Shown here: in pieces, positions 8,551 to 17,188 of the stretch | How positions within the stretch are numbered: position 1 is the first letter of the stretch | Layout of the letters: each line of letters starts with the position of its first letter | Source: UBA1952 sp965246765 | GTDB taxonomy: Bacteria > Bacteroidota > Bacteroidia > Chitinophagales > Chitinophagaceae | Direction of reading: 5' to 3' | Assembly: GCA_965246765.1 (NCBI GenBank) | Contig: CBDFFJ010000002.1 | Location: forward strand, 186,001 to 250,000 | DNA length: 64,000 bases | The notes under the pieces: generated by a model | Seen by the model: the letters and a program-made list of their open reading frames with translations, nothing else | Told to the model about the DNA's origin: nothing | Database searches by the model: none | Program-made: the position numbers and the translations under genes

Positions 8551-9322
8551 TCAATATACGCTTGCAGTCTTTATTGCAGGCACCGTGCTGATCACCGTTT
8601 TTGCCGTAATGATGACGGTATTTCTGGTGATTCATAAGCAACGGCAAAACCGCTCTAAGCTGGAACGACAGGAACTGGAGTTTACTTATAACAGTACGCT
8701 CCTTAAAACCAAAATTGAAATGCAGGAGCAAGCCCTGGATTTCGTCTCTCAGGAAATTCACGACAATGTAGGTCAGGTGCTGTCATTCAGCTGTCTCCAG
8801 CTTGCTAATCTCAAAGGCGCCATAGTTAACCCGGAAGCCCGTGCTATGCTCACGGAAAATCTGGAGATCATCCGGAACACTGTCAAGGAGCTGCGCCTCC
8901 TTTCGCACAGCCTTAATACCAGCCTTATTGAAAAACGCGAGCTTGAAGAAGTAATCGAAGCTGAGCTGAACCGTATCCGCGCATTCAGCCCTATTAAGTG
9001 CAAGCTTGAAGTAGAAGGACATGCCTCAGAGCTGCTGCCTGAAACCCGCCTGCTCATTTTCCGCATTGTCCAGGAAGCGCTGCAAAATGTAATTAAGCAC
9101 GCCGGCGCCCGTCAGGTAGAGATCAGGATGCACTATTCCGCTACGAATCTGTTACTTACCTTAAAGGACGATGGGAAGGGCATTGATATGCGTAATCTTG
9201 AAGGCTTATCTTCTATGGGTATGACCAACATGCACCAGCGCGCCAAACTCCTTAAAGGCAATTTGCAGGTAAGGTCCGACGGAAAAAGCTTTACTGAGGT
9301 AAGTCTCAACATTCCATTATAG
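8543..9322 (+). CDS. Sensor histidine kinase, NarL/DesK type (HisKA_3)
   Basis: A 259-residue kinase. One transmembrane helix (residues 8-30) is followed by a coiled-coil linker, then the HisKA_3 dimerisation domain with phospho-acceptor His73 in SQEIHDNVGQ, and a HATPase_c domain with N box EALQNVIKHA and G box DDGKGID. There is no periplasmic domain, so sensing is either intramembrane, via the overlapping seven-helix protein, or cytoplasmic. The GTG start at 8543 is chosen because ATG 8547 is out of frame. The cognate regulator follows 25 bp downstream. Confidence 0.9.
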   Translation: MNDQYTLAVFIAGTVLITVFAVMMTVFLVIHKQRQNRSKLERQELEFTYNSTLLKTKIEMQEQALDFVSQEIHDNVGQVLSFSCLQLANLKGAIVNPEARAMLTENLEIIRNTVKELRLLSHSLNTSLIEKRELEEVIEAELNRIRAFSPIKCKLEVEGHASELLPETRLLIFRIVQEALQNVIKHAGARQVEIRMHYSATNLLLTLKDDGKGIDMRNLEGLSSMGMTNMHQRAKLLKGNLQVRSDGKSFTEVSLNIPL

Positions 9323-9347
9323 ATTACAGACATTATACACGCTTTAT

Positions 9348-10010
9348 ATGATAGCAACAGCACAATTACCGATTCGTGTGGCGCTGGCAGATGACCACAC
9401 GATGTTCCGGAAGGGCATTGTGGAGTTACTGCGCAGCTCGTCCGATAGGTTTCAGATCGTTGCGGAAGCCGGAAACGGGCAGGAGCTGGTAGATCAGCTC
9501 GGCGCGCTCCAGGAAGTGCCTCAGGTATGTCTGGTAGATGTAAACATGCCGGTCATGGATGGCTATAAAACCATCGCGCTCCTGCGGATGAAATATCCGC
9601 AGATGAAGTTCCTGACACTCTCTATGTACGACCATGAGTTTGCGATCATTAAAATGCTCCGTCAGGGCGCCAATGGCTATTTGCTCAAGGAGGACGATCC
9701 CGAGGAGCTGAAGCGCGCCATAGAATACATTGTCGACCACGATTTTTACCAGTCAGATCTTACCAACTCGCACCTCAATACGATGCGCGAGGGGGAGGAA
9801 GCGCACAAGCAGATCAACCTCAACGAAAACGAAAAGACCTTCCTGGAGCTCTGCTGCACAGAGATGATCTACAAGGAAATCGCCAACCACATGGCCCTCT
9901 CCGTACGCACCGTGGAAGGCTACCGGGACGACCTATTTGAGAAGCTCGGCGTCAATACACGCACTGGCCTCGTCATCTACGCCCTCAAGCACGGCCTCGT
10001 TAACCTCTAA
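9348..10010 (+). CDS. Two-component response regulator, NarL/LuxR family
   Basis: A 220-residue regulator. The receiver domain (residues 9-125) has the acidic pocket Asp15-Asp16, phospho-acceptor Asp64 in CLVDVNMP, the switch Ser in LTLSMYD and the Lys in YLLKED. The C-terminal LuxR-type helix-turn-helix reads from NENEKTFLELCC to VRTVEGYRDDLFEKLGV. It is the partner of the HisKA_3 kinase immediately upstream. It ends in an inverted-repeat region at 10011-10064. Confidence 0.92.
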   Translation: MIATAQLPIRVALADDHTMFRKGIVELLRSSSDRFQIVAEAGNGQELVDQLGALQEVPQVCLVDVNMPVMDGYKTIALLRMKYPQMKFLTLSMYDHEFAIIKMLRQGANGYLLKEDDPEELKRAIEYIVDHDFYQSDLTNSHLNTMREGEEAHKQINLNENEKTFLELCCTEMIYKEIANHMALSVRTVEGYRDDLFEKLGVNTRTGLVIYALKHGLVNL

Positions 10011-10064
10011 GAGTGAGTGGTCAGTAGTCAGGCGCTCACACTACACTCACTCTTCACCACTCAC
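10011..10064. repeat. Inverted repeats after the response regulator
   Basis: GAGTGAGTG (10011-10019) pairs with CACTCACTC (10044-10052), and GTGAGTGGT (10013-10021) can alternatively pair with ACCACTCAC (10056-10064). There is no T tail. It is probably a transcript-end or mRNA-stabilising structure. Confidence 0.5.
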
Positions 10065-10088
10065 ACACCCAACGCCTAACTTAGCGCT

Positions 10089-12032
10089 ATGATCGCGCAG
10101 GCATCGGTGCAGGAGGTGCTCAACCGGGCAGATATAGTTGAGATTGTAGGCCTTGCGGTGCGCTTAAAGAAGCGGGGCACCAACTACATTGCCAACTGCC
10201 CTTTTCACAACGAAAAAACCCCTTCCTTCTCCGTCTCCGCCCCTAAAGGCATCTATAAATGCTTCGGCTGCGGGCGCGGCGGCAATGTCGTCACCTTCGT
10301 GCAGGAGCACGAGAAGCTGACCTTCGTAGAGTCCATCCGCTGGCTGGCCGATTATTATAAAATAGCGCTTGAGGAAACCGAGCGCAGCCCTGAGCAGATC
10401 CAGAGCCAGCAAGTAGAGGAAAGCCTTCGCATCCTCAATGAATTCGCGGCAAAGTTTTTTGCCCAAAGCCTCACCGATACCGAAGAGGGCGCTGCTATCG
10501 GCCTTTCCTACTTCCGCCAGCGCGGCCTACGCAAAGAAACCATTGAGCAGTTCCGCCTCGGCTACAATCCCGAAGCCAGCGACGCCTTCTACCGCGCAGC
10601 CACCAAAGAAGGCTACGAAGCGCCCATTCTTGAAAAAGCCGGCCTCGTCAAAGAGCGCGCCGGTCAATATTTTGACAACTACCGCGGCCGCGTCATCTTT
10701 CCCATCCAGGGCAATACCGGCCGGGTGCTTGGTTTCGGGGCGCGCATTCTCAAAAGCAATGACAAGGCCCCTAAGTACATCAACACGCCGGAGAACGAGC
10801 TTTACGTTAAAAGCCGCGTACTCTACGGCCTCTATCAGGCCCGGCAAGCCATCGGCAAGGCCGACGAATGCTTTCTGGTAGAAGGCTATCTGGACGTCAT
10901 CTCCCTTCACCAGGCCGGCATTCAGAACGTAGTCGCCTCCTCCGGCACCTCGCTTACCGAAGATCAGCTTCGCGCCATTGGTCATCTTACCAAAAACCTC
11001 ACCATCCTCTACGATGGCGACGCCGCCGGCATTAAAGCCGCCCTGCGCGGCCTGGATATGGCCCTTAGCCAGAGCTTTAATGTGCAGCTGGCACTGCTGC
11101 CCTCCGGCGAAGACCCGGACTCTTACGTGCAGGCGCATGGCAAGACGGGCTTTGAGGCCTACATCAAAGGCCACAAGCGCGATGTGATCGGCTTCCGGCT
11201 GGAGGTGGGCATGAAGGAGGCCGGCGACGACCCGGTGAAGAAGAACAAGCTGGTGAATGAAGTGGCCGAAAGCATTGCGCGCATCAACAAGGCCGAAGAC
11301 TTTACCCTACAGCAGCACTACATCCGCGAAGCGAGCCGGCTGATGAGCGTGGACGAAGGCGGCCTGATAACCCTCGTAAATAAATACCTCCGCGAGCGGC
11401 TGGATGGGGAGGCGCGGTCGCGCAAGAAGGAAGATGCCGGCGCCGCCCTGCCCCAGGCGCCCGTTACAGACGGCGAAGCCATTGCACCCCTCCAGCCCCT
11501 GCCTACGCAGGAGCGCCAGGAATGGGCGCTCATAAGGCTGCTTATAGAGCACGGGGCATCGGCATTTGAAGGTGAGACAACCGTGGCCGACCTCATTGCG
11601 CAGCGCGTGGAGCCCGAGCTGATTGAGACGCCGCTGGCGCGGCAGATGTGGGACGCCTATTTTACTGCCCGCGGCACCTTCAGCACCGGGGCGGCTACCC
11701 ATCACTTCGTCTCCCATCCCGATCCGCTCATCCAGCAACGCACGGCCATCCTGCTGCACAACCGCGACGAGGTGAGCCACAACTGGAAGGAGATATATGG
11801 CATTGACACCCTGCACGGCGACAACCCATATATCAGCGATGCAGAGAGCACACTCGCCTACTTTGAGCTTAAAAAGCTGAAGCACATGCAGCTGGAGCTG
11901 GCCAAACGCCTCAAAGGCGAGACCGACGCCGGCCGCACGGAAAAGCTTACCATCCTGTTCCTGCAGCTCAAAAAAGATGAGCAGGAGATATTGAAGCGCT
12001 GCGGGACAGTGATTGTAAAGACAGAAGCCTGA
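10089..12032 (+). CDS. dnaG: DNA primase
   Basis: A 647-residue DnaG primase that makes RNA primers at the replication fork. The N-terminal CHC2 zinc finger has Cys37, His40, Cys58 and Cys61 (CPFHNEKTPSF and YKCFGCGRGG). The catalytic Toprim core follows, with Glu in CFLVEGYLDV (near residue 264) and the metal-binding acidic motif LYDGDAAG (near 308). The C-terminal 200 residues form a helical helicase-binding region with an Ala/Pro-rich linker. A TAACTTAG box ends 4 bp before ATG 10089, so the mRNA leader must be very short if that box is used. Confidence 0.97.
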   Translation: MIAQASVQEVLNRADIVEIVGLAVRLKKRGTNYIANCPFHNEKTPSFSVSAPKGIYKCFGCGRGGNVVTFVQEHEKLTFVESIRWLADYYKIALEETERSPEQIQSQQVEESLRILNEFAAKFFAQSLTDTEEGAAIGLSYFRQRGLRKETIEQFRLGYNPEASDAFYRAATKEGYEAPILEKAGLVKERAGQYFDNYRGRVIFPIQGNTGRVLGFGARILKSNDKAPKYINTPENELYVKSRVLYGLYQARQAIGKADECFLVEGYLDVISLHQAGIQNVVASSGTSLTEDQLRAIGHLTKNLTILYDGDAAGIKAALRGLDMALSQSFNVQLALLPSGEDPDSYVQAHGKTGFEAYIKGHKRDVIGFRLEVGMKEAGDDPVKKNKLVNEVAESIARINKAEDFTLQQHYIREASRLMSVDEGGLITLVNKYLRERLDGEARSRKKEDAGAALPQAPVTDGEAIAPLQPLPTQERQEWALIRLLIEHGASAFEGETTVADLIAQRVEPELIETPLARQMWDAYFTARGTFSTGAATHHFVSHPDPLIQQRTAILLHNRDEVSHNWKEIYGIDTLHGDNPYISDAESTLAYFELKKLKHMQLELAKRLKGETDAGRTEKLTILFLQLKKDEQEILKRCGTVIVKTEA

Positions 12033-12099
12033 GCAACCGGTAATGAGCCCCTTTTCCTCATCACATTCAGCACAAGACAATTTGTTTCCTCTTCGGGAT

Positions 12100-12330
12100 T
12101 AATGGCAAAGCCTGCTGCCGCTTTGGCAAGACCCTACAAGTCATGCGGCAGTCTCTACAAGCCATTTGGCAAGCCCTCAAAGCCTTCGGCAACCCTTACA
12201 AAGCTTTCGGCAAGAGCTACAGGGCCTTCGGCAACAGTTACACGGGCTTCGGCAAGGCTTACAAGGTATTCGGCAAGGCTTCCCGCCCGTCCGGCAAAGG
12301 CCGCAAGGCGTTCGGCAAGTTCTCAGAGTG
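12100..12330. repeat. Tandem array B: 11 units of 21 bp
   Basis: Eleven consecutive 21-bp units without indels between dnaG and ruvX. The core is TTCGGCAAG followed by a variable triplet and TACAAGGC. The first unit (12100-12120) and the last are the most diverged. Several frames stay open through the array because stops are absent from the unit. One frame (from 12166) runs on into ruvX and encodes LRQ-LQG heptads. There is no ribosome-binding context, so I do not call it coding. The array ends 100 bp before the ruvX start codon. Confidence 0.9.
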
Positions 12331-12429
12331 AATGCGCATGGTCCGCCGGGCGTTCCGCAGCTTAACTTGCCAATCCGCAGGGCGGCGGCGGCCATTTTCA
12401 TAAAAAACACAGGAATTAACCCTTTTCAA

Positions 12430-12852
12430 ATGCGCGTCCTCTGCCTTGACTACGGAAAAAAACGCACCGGCATTGCCGTCACTGACCCGCTGCGCATCAT
12501 AGTCACCCCGCTCGGTACGGTAGATACGAAGGACTTAATGAGCTACCTGAAAAGCTACTTCGCACAGGAGGCCGTGTTGCTGGTGCTCATAGGTTATCCG
12601 CTTAGCCTGGACGATAGCCCCACACATGCCACCCCAATGGTAGCAGGATTTATAGGGGCATTTAAAAATACCTTTCCTGTCATCCCGATAGAGACGCTGG
12701 ATGAGCGCTATAGCTCCAAAGCAGCATCGCAGGCTATAGCGGGCATGGGCTTAAAGAAAAAGGACCGGGAGCAGAAAGGCATTATAGACGCCGTAAGCGC
12801 GGTATTGATGCTTCAGGAGTGGCTGGACCGGCAACCGCAGGCGGGAGGGTAG
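12430..12852 (+). CDS. ruvX: Putative pre-16S rRNA nuclease / RuvX (YqgF)
   Basis: A 140-residue RNase H-fold nuclease of the YqgF/RuvX family, involved in 16S rRNA 5' end maturation. The N-terminal strand LCLDYGKKRTGIAVTDP holds the first catalytic Asp, LIGYPLSLD the central motif and LDERYSSKAA the conserved DER motif. The C-terminal acidic residue is in IIDAVSAVLML. The start at ATG 12430 gives the normal family length. The frame is open a further 88 codons upstream through array B, and that extension should not be annotated. Confidence 0.92.
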   Translation: MRVLCLDYGKKRTGIAVTDPLRIIVTPLGTVDTKDLMSYLKSYFAQEAVLLVLIGYPLSLDDSPTHATPMVAGFIGAFKNTFPVIPIETLDERYSSKAASQAIAGMGLKKKDREQKGIIDAVSAVLMLQEWLDRQPQAGG

Positions 12853-12922
12853 TGCTCTATTGCGTGATTTGTGCAATTTGCATAAAGCCATTCCTGCAGG
12901 CCAACACTCCGCAAGCCGGCAA

Positions 12923-12930
12923 TATCTTTG
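12923..12930 (+). promoter_or_regulatory. Promoter -7 box of def (TATCTTTG)
   Basis: Perfect TAnnTTTG ending 6 bp before the def start codon, which implies a leaderless or near-leaderless transcript if used. Confidence 0.5.
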
Positions 12931-12936
12931 CCGCAC

Positions 12937-13515
12937 ATGATTCTCCCGGTAATAGCATATGGCCACCCGATACTGCGCAAAGTGGCTACAGACATCGCCC
13001 CAGGCTACCCTGAGCTTCAGAAGCTAATAGCCGATATGTGGGAAACAATGTACCACACAAACGGCGTGGGCATCGCTGCACCACAGGTAGGCAAGGCCAT
13101 TCGCTTATTTGTAGTTGATACCGAGCAGATCGTAGAAGGCTTTGACGAAGAGGACAGGGCCGCCTACCCGGATGAGGCGCCGATTAAGCGGGTATTTATA
13201 AATGCGCATAAAGTAGAAGAAAGTGGCGCGCCCTGGGCCTATAATGAAGGCTGCCTGTCCATCCCCAAAGTGCGGGAAGATGTGCAGCGTGCGGCGCAGG
13301 TAAGACTCAAATGGTTAGACGAAAACGGTCAGCAGCATGAGGAAACCTTCTCGGGCATCACAGCGCGTGTAATTCTTCATGAATATGACCATATTGAGGG
13401 CAGGCTTTTTATAGACTATGTAGCACCCCTTAAAAAAAGGCTGCTGAAAAAGAAGCTGGACGATATATCATCGGGAAAGGTGCGGGTGGATTACAGAATG
13501 ATATTTGCTCGTTAA
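12937..13515 (+). CDS. def: Peptide deformylase
   Basis: A 192-residue metalloenzyme that removes the formyl group from nascent protein N-termini. All three family motifs are present: GVGIAAPQVG, EGCLSIP (metal-binding Cys) and HEYDHIEG (metal-binding His pair and catalytic Glu). ATG 12937 (MILPVIAYGHPILRK) is preferred over TTG 12928 because the latter lies inside the promoter box. The C-terminal extension (PLKKRLLKKKLDDISSGKVRVDY) is usual in Bacteroidota. Confidence 0.96.
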   Translation: MILPVIAYGHPILRKVATDIAPGYPELQKLIADMWETMYHTNGVGIAAPQVGKAIRLFVVDTEQIVEGFDEEDRAAYPDEAPIKRVFINAHKVEESGAPWAYNEGCLSIPKVREDVQRAAQVRLKWLDENGQQHEETFSGITARVILHEYDHIEGRLFIDYVAPLKKRLLKKKLDDISSGKVRVDYRMIFAR

Positions 13516-13545
13516 GCGCTTATTTTGCGCCGTTGCCCTACGCCT

Positions 13546-14094
13546 GTGCCATCATTACCCGCCTATTCCGAAGAACAGCTTGTTGCACTGCTCCGCAGCG
13601 GCAGCCGGGAAGGCTTCAATTATCTGTACAAAAATTACAGCAATGTGCTGTACGGCACCATCTTAAAGATTGTGCATGACGAGGAAACTGCGCAGGACGT
13701 GATGCAGGAAGCCTTCGTGAAAATATGGCACAACATAGGCCAGTACAATTCCGGCAAGGGGCGGATTTATACGTGGATGCTCAATATCTCCCGTAATGCG
13801 GCTATTGATAAGCTGCGTTCCAAGGGCGAGATCATGAAAGGAAAAATCCAAAAAGGAGAAGATGTCGTAAATAATCTTCAGAATACGCAAACGACACAAC
13901 AGCAAACGGATACGATTGGTTTACGAAGCATGGTGGCGGGCCTGAGGCCTGAATACCACTCTATTGTAGAGCTTGCATATTATAAGGGTTTCACCCTTGA
14001 TGAGATCAGCAAGACACTGGATGTGCCCCTCGGCACCGTAAAAACCCGTATGCGTGCAGCTATGCAGCAACTACGACAACGATTCAGCAGATAA
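13546..14094 (+). CDS. RNA polymerase sigma factor, ECF subfamily
   Basis: A 182-residue ECF sigma factor with region 2 (core binding and -10 recognition: NYLYKNYSNVLYGTILKIV, DVMQEAFVKIW) and region 4 (helix-turn-helix in GFTLDEISKTLDVPLGTVKTR). I take GTG 13546 as the start. A TTG at 13525 would overlap a TATTTTG promoter-like box. The next gene, 9 bp downstream, encodes an anti-sigma factor with an RskA-type domain, so this is an ECF sigma/anti-sigma pair (SigK-like pairing). Confidence 0.93.
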   Translation: MPSLPAYSEEQLVALLRSGSREGFNYLYKNYSNVLYGTILKIVHDEETAQDVMQEAFVKIWHNIGQYNSGKGRIYTWMLNISRNAAIDKLRSKGEIMKGKIQKGEDVVNNLQNTQTTQQQTDTIGLRSMVAGLRPEYHSIVELAYYKGFTLDEISKTLDVPLGTVKTRMRAAMQQLRQRFSR

Positions 14095-14103
14095 CCCGAA
14101 CCC

Positions 14104-14973
14104 GTGAACGCGCAAGACTATATATCATCCGGATTGCTTGAGGCATACGTACTCGGCGGCCTCTCTCTGACAGAGTCAGAGCAGGTAGCCGGCGCCATGT
14201 GCCGTTTCCCGGAGGTGGCCGGGGAGATAACACGTCTTGAGGCCGATTTGTTGCTGGCAGCTGAAGAAGACGCTGTGGTGCCGCCGCCTGCCCTTGAAGA
14301 TAAAATCTGGGCGTCCATACAGGCAAGCGGCGCTCAGATCACCATTGCGGCAGCTTCCGCCCCGCACACTCAGGACGCTCCTGCGGAGAAGCATGCTCCT
14401 AAAGTGATCCCGTTTGAAGGCAGTCAGCCGCGCCGTACTATGGCCTGGGCACGGGCTGCTATCTGGCTGGCGCTTGCCGGCAGCGTGGTTACCAACTTCA
14501 TGCTATGGAGCGGGCGCAACGCAGATCAGCAGTCGCTGGCATCCATTCAGCATAAGGTGGACGCAATGGGCAATCAGCAGCAAACGCTTACTGCATCGCT
14601 GGATCGCTACAAGCATGAGGCAGAGATGATGGCACAGCCCGGCATGCAGCCTGTGCCTATGCTATCCACGCAGCCCGGCCACGCTATGGCAGCCACTATG
14701 TACTGGGATAAGACGAAAAGCGAAGCTTATGTCTCTGTTCAAAAGCTACCGCCCCCACCGGCCGGCATGCAGTACCAGCTATGGGCCATCGCAGACGGCA
14801 AGCCCGTGGACATAGGTATGATGGACAATGAGGTAGCCTTGAGCGGCGGCATGCAAAAAGTGCCAAAGGCGGTAACCGCCGGTCAGGCCTTCGCTGTTTC
14901 CCTTGAAAAGATTGGCGGCAACCCCACGCCTACGGCTGATAAAATTTATCTTCTGGGCAAGATGCCTGCTTAG
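14104..14973 (+). CDS. Anti-sigma factor, RskA family
   Basis: A 289-residue membrane-anchored anti-sigma factor. The N-terminal cytoplasmic part (YISSGLLEAYVLGGLSLTES) resembles an anti-sigma zinc-finger-like domain without an obvious zinc motif. One transmembrane segment lies at AAIWLALAGSVVTNFMLW (about residues 117-134), followed by a periplasmic coiled-coil stretch and the C-terminal RskA domain (AATMYWDKTKSEAYVSV, LPPPPAGMQYQLWAIADGKPV). It starts at GTG 14104, 9 bp after the sigma gene, and should hold the sigma factor inactive at the membrane. Confidence 0.9.
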   Translation: MNAQDYISSGLLEAYVLGGLSLTESEQVAGAMCRFPEVAGEITRLEADLLLAAEEDAVVPPPALEDKIWASIQASGAQITIAAASAPHTQDAPAEKHAPKVIPFEGSQPRRTMAWARAAIWLALAGSVVTNFMLWSGRNADQQSLASIQHKVDAMGNQQQTLTASLDRYKHEAEMMAQPGMQPVPMLSTQPGHAMAATMYWDKTKSEAYVSVQKLPPPPAGMQYQLWAIADGKPVDIGMMDNEVALSGGMQKVPKAVTAGQAFAVSLEKIGGNPTPTADKIYLLGKMPA

Positions 14974-14980
14974 TGAGTGA

Positions 14981-15029
14981 TGATTGGTGAATAGTAAATA
15001 ATAACATTGAAGTCCCTATTCACCATTCA
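14981..15029. terminator. Long hairpin between convergent genes
   Basis: Arms TGATTGGTGAATAG (14981-14994) and CTATTCACCATTCA (15016-15029) pair over 14 bp with one mismatch. There is no T run. The position between convergent genes suggests a bidirectional transcript end. Confidence 0.55.
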
Positions 15030-15033
15030 TCGC

Positions 15034-15708
15034 CTAAAACAGGTACATCACACGAACTGTCCACATATTATTGTACTGCTCGTCGCGTCCGGCAAATTCC
15101 GCCGGCAGATCTTTACCCCGTTCCCCTTTGCGCACCGGCACCAGTGAGTACTGAAAGCGGGCATTGAGAAACAGCCCCTGCCAGAGGTGGAGGCTCCCGC
15201 CGATTATGAACTGGTAATCCATTTTTTTGAACGGATACTTGTCAAAGTCAGCAAAGTCGGCGCCGTTCAGCTTTCCTTCTTCTTTGGTGCTCACCAGCCT
15301 GGCAATGGATATGCCGGCGCCGAAATGGGAGCGCCGCTTATCAAAATAGCAAAGCTGAAGGGGCACTTCGGCGTAGTTAAGCGTCACCTTGTAGCCATCG
15401 ACGAGATTGTGATTGCCGTTTTCCTGCGCATAGTGGCCGCGCGCGCCTTTCTGGCTGTACAGTATTTCAATGCTGGCGGCAAGATGCTCGTCAAACTTGG
15501 TGTACACGATGCCTCCCACATTCATGCCTGTTTTATGATAGCCGGCATAGTTGTCGCCATCCACCTGTGTAAAGTTGGCGCCGGCAATGAGCCCGCCATA
15601 AAAGGTACGGGGCACTTCTTCGTAGTAATCGGCTGGATTTTGCGCCGTGGCTTTTACGGCAATTCCCAAAGCCAGCCCGAGTGTGGCCAAAGCCCTATTT
15701 TTAAGCAT
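15034..15708 (-). CDS. Outer-membrane beta-barrel protein (PorT-like)
   Basis: A 224-residue exported protein. The signal peptide (MLKNRALATLGLALGIAVKATAQ) is followed by alternating hydrophobic strands typical of small beta-barrels, for example YGGLIAGANFTQVDGDNYAGYHKTG, and ending in an aromatic-rich C-terminal strand (WTVRVMYLF). The GANFTQVDGD start and length fit the outer-membrane beta-barrel family that includes PorT. Whether it works in type IX secretion or is a general porin-like protein cannot be said. Confidence 0.75.
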   Translation of the reverse strand: MLKNRALATLGLALGIAVKATAQNPADYYEEVPRTFYGGLIAGANFTQVDGDNYAGYHKTGMNVGGIVYTKFDEHLAASIEILYSQKGARGHYAQENGNHNLVDGYKVTLNYAEVPLQLCYFDKRRSHFGAGISIARLVSTKEEGKLNGADFADFDKYPFKKMDYQFIIGGSLHLWQGLFLNARFQYSLVPVRKGERGKDLPAEFAGRDEQYNNMWTVRVMYLF

Positions 15709-15722
15709 TCTATCCGTCTGAA

Positions 15723-16028
15723 ATGAGTTTCAAATATACGCCCGCCACCTTGCGCAAGCTGGAGCAGCTCTACGAGGAAGCCCGCTATGCCATACGCTAC
15801 GAGAAGGGCTCCTTTACCTCCGGCTATTGCATTCTGGAAGCACGCCGCGTGGCGGTTATCAATCGGTTTCTGCCCATTGAAGGCCGCATCAATGCGCTCC
15901 TGGAAATTCTCCCCGCTATTACTGTAAATGAAGCAGAGCTGAGCAGCGAGATGCTAAAATGGTACCAGCAACTTAGTAGCTCCAACCCGGCAGCCAGCGA
16001 CAGCATACAAACGGGACTGGAACTCTAA
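15723..16028 (+). CDS. Small conserved-looking protein of unknown function
   Basis: A 101-residue soluble protein without signal peptide. It begins MSFKYTPATLRKLEQLYEEA with amphipathic helices and a central stretch EKGSFTSGYCILEARRVAVI. The all-helical character and 14-bp distance from the divergent beta-barrel gene are all that can be seen. It probably shares a transcript with the DUF2157-type gene that starts 45 bp downstream. Confidence 0.7.
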   Translation: MSFKYTPATLRKLEQLYEEARYAIRYEKGSFTSGYCILEARRVAVINRFLPIEGRINALLEILPAITVNEAELSSEMLKWYQQLSSSNPAASDSIQTGLEL

Positions 16029-16072
16029 TGGTATAGGTGCGTACCGGTTTTTTCAATTCTTTATCAGCCTTC

Positions 16073-17089
16073 ATGTCTCCCGACGAAGCACGCATACTCC
16101 GGCAGGCCATTGACGATTGGCTGAGCGCCGGCACAATTACGCGCGAACAAGCGGAGGAGATGCGCAAAAGCGCGGGCGCTCCCGCCTCACAGCGGCAGCA
16201 GCTTGCGCAATATTTCTTCATTATTGCCGTGAGCAGCGCCCTACTGGCTTTTGGCGCGCTCTTCCTGGACGAGAAGATTCTGGAGCACCTGCGCCGCGCC
16301 TTTCTGCTGTCCAGTTACACTATTGCGCTTGCGGCAGCTGCCCTTGCTATCGCCTCATTCTGGTATGCGGGCCGCCGCCGGCCGCAGCTTTCGGAAACAG
16401 GCTATGAGATTTACCAGATTCCCGGTGCGCTCTGCACGCTTGTGGCGCTCACTTATTTGTGTAAAGAAACAGGTGCGGGTGAGGCCTATACCTTTTATAC
16501 CGGGCTATGCGCAATCGTATTTTTCGCGATTGGCATGGCTTTCCGCTCGCGGGTGCTCTGGACGGGCTTCCTGATGGCGCTCATTGGCTGGTTTGGCGCG
16601 TTCAGCACCGTACATAGCGGCGGCAATTTGTTTTTGGGCATGAACTATCCCTTGCGCTTCACCCTGTTTGGGCTTCTGATGATTGGCGCAGCGGCGGCGC
16701 AAAGCCGTCTGGAGCGCCTGAAGCCGATGCAGGGCATTACTTACCATGCAGCAATCGTCATCTGCTTCACTGGTCTTTGGGGTGTCTCGGTTTTTGGCAA
16801 CTGGAGCACCCTAGAGGGTTGGCAGGCAGTCCGGCAGGCGCGCATGCTGCCTTACGCGATGGTGACGGGCCTTATTCTGGGTGCGGCACTCTTTGCTGGC
16901 ATCCGCCGTAATGACGCTGCATTGCGCGATTACAGCATCCTGTTTCTACTGTTGCATTTGTACACGCGCTACTTTGAGTACTTCTGGGATTCTCTGAACA
17001 AAGGGCTCTTCTTCTTATTCCTCGCGGTATCGTTTGGCTTACTCGCGCGTTGGCTAAGTAAAGTCAAGAAAGATCCATTAACGCCCTGA
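16073..17089 (+). CDS. DUF2157-type membrane protein
   Basis: A 338-residue protein. A cytoplasmic N-terminal helix pair (SPDEARILRQAIDDWLSAGTITREQAEEM) is followed by about nine to ten transmembrane segments. The order of a short helical regulator-like N-domain then a polytopic membrane domain matches the DUF2157 family, whose function is not established. ATG 16073 is chosen over GTG 16037 because it gives the standard N-terminus. A hairpin follows at 17137-17154. Confidence 0.78.
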   Translation: MSPDEARILRQAIDDWLSAGTITREQAEEMRKSAGAPASQRQQLAQYFFIIAVSSALLAFGALFLDEKILEHLRRAFLLSSYTIALAAAALAIASFWYAGRRRPQLSETGYEIYQIPGALCTLVALTYLCKETGAGEAYTFYTGLCAIVFFAIGMAFRSRVLWTGFLMALIGWFGAFSTVHSGGNLFLGMNYPLRFTLFGLLMIGAAAAQSRLERLKPMQGITYHAAIVICFTGLWGVSVFGNWSTLEGWQAVRQARMLPYAMVTGLILGAALFAGIRRNDAALRDYSILFLLLHLYTRYFEYFWDSLNKGLFFLFLAVSFGLLARWLSKVKKDPLTP

Positions 17090-17136
17090 AACAACAAACC
17101 CCAGCTACTGTCCGACAGCACCGGGATTTATTTTCC

Positions 17137-17154
17137 GGCATCCTTGCGGATGCC
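17137..17154. terminator. Hairpin between convergent genes
   Basis: Arms GGCATCC and GGATGCC, 7 bp perfect, TTGC loop. It lies in the gap between convergent genes ending at 17089 and 17189. There is no T tail, so it is only a probable terminator. Confidence 0.45.
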
Positions 17155-17188
17155 ATGCTAAAGTGAGCAATAAGAGGGCCGGACGGCG

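Noticed and set aside
12102..12365. Overlapping open frames over array B as genes
   Set aside because: Several frames are open at once, which is a by-product of the repeat period. The ruvX start at 12430 explains the real coding.
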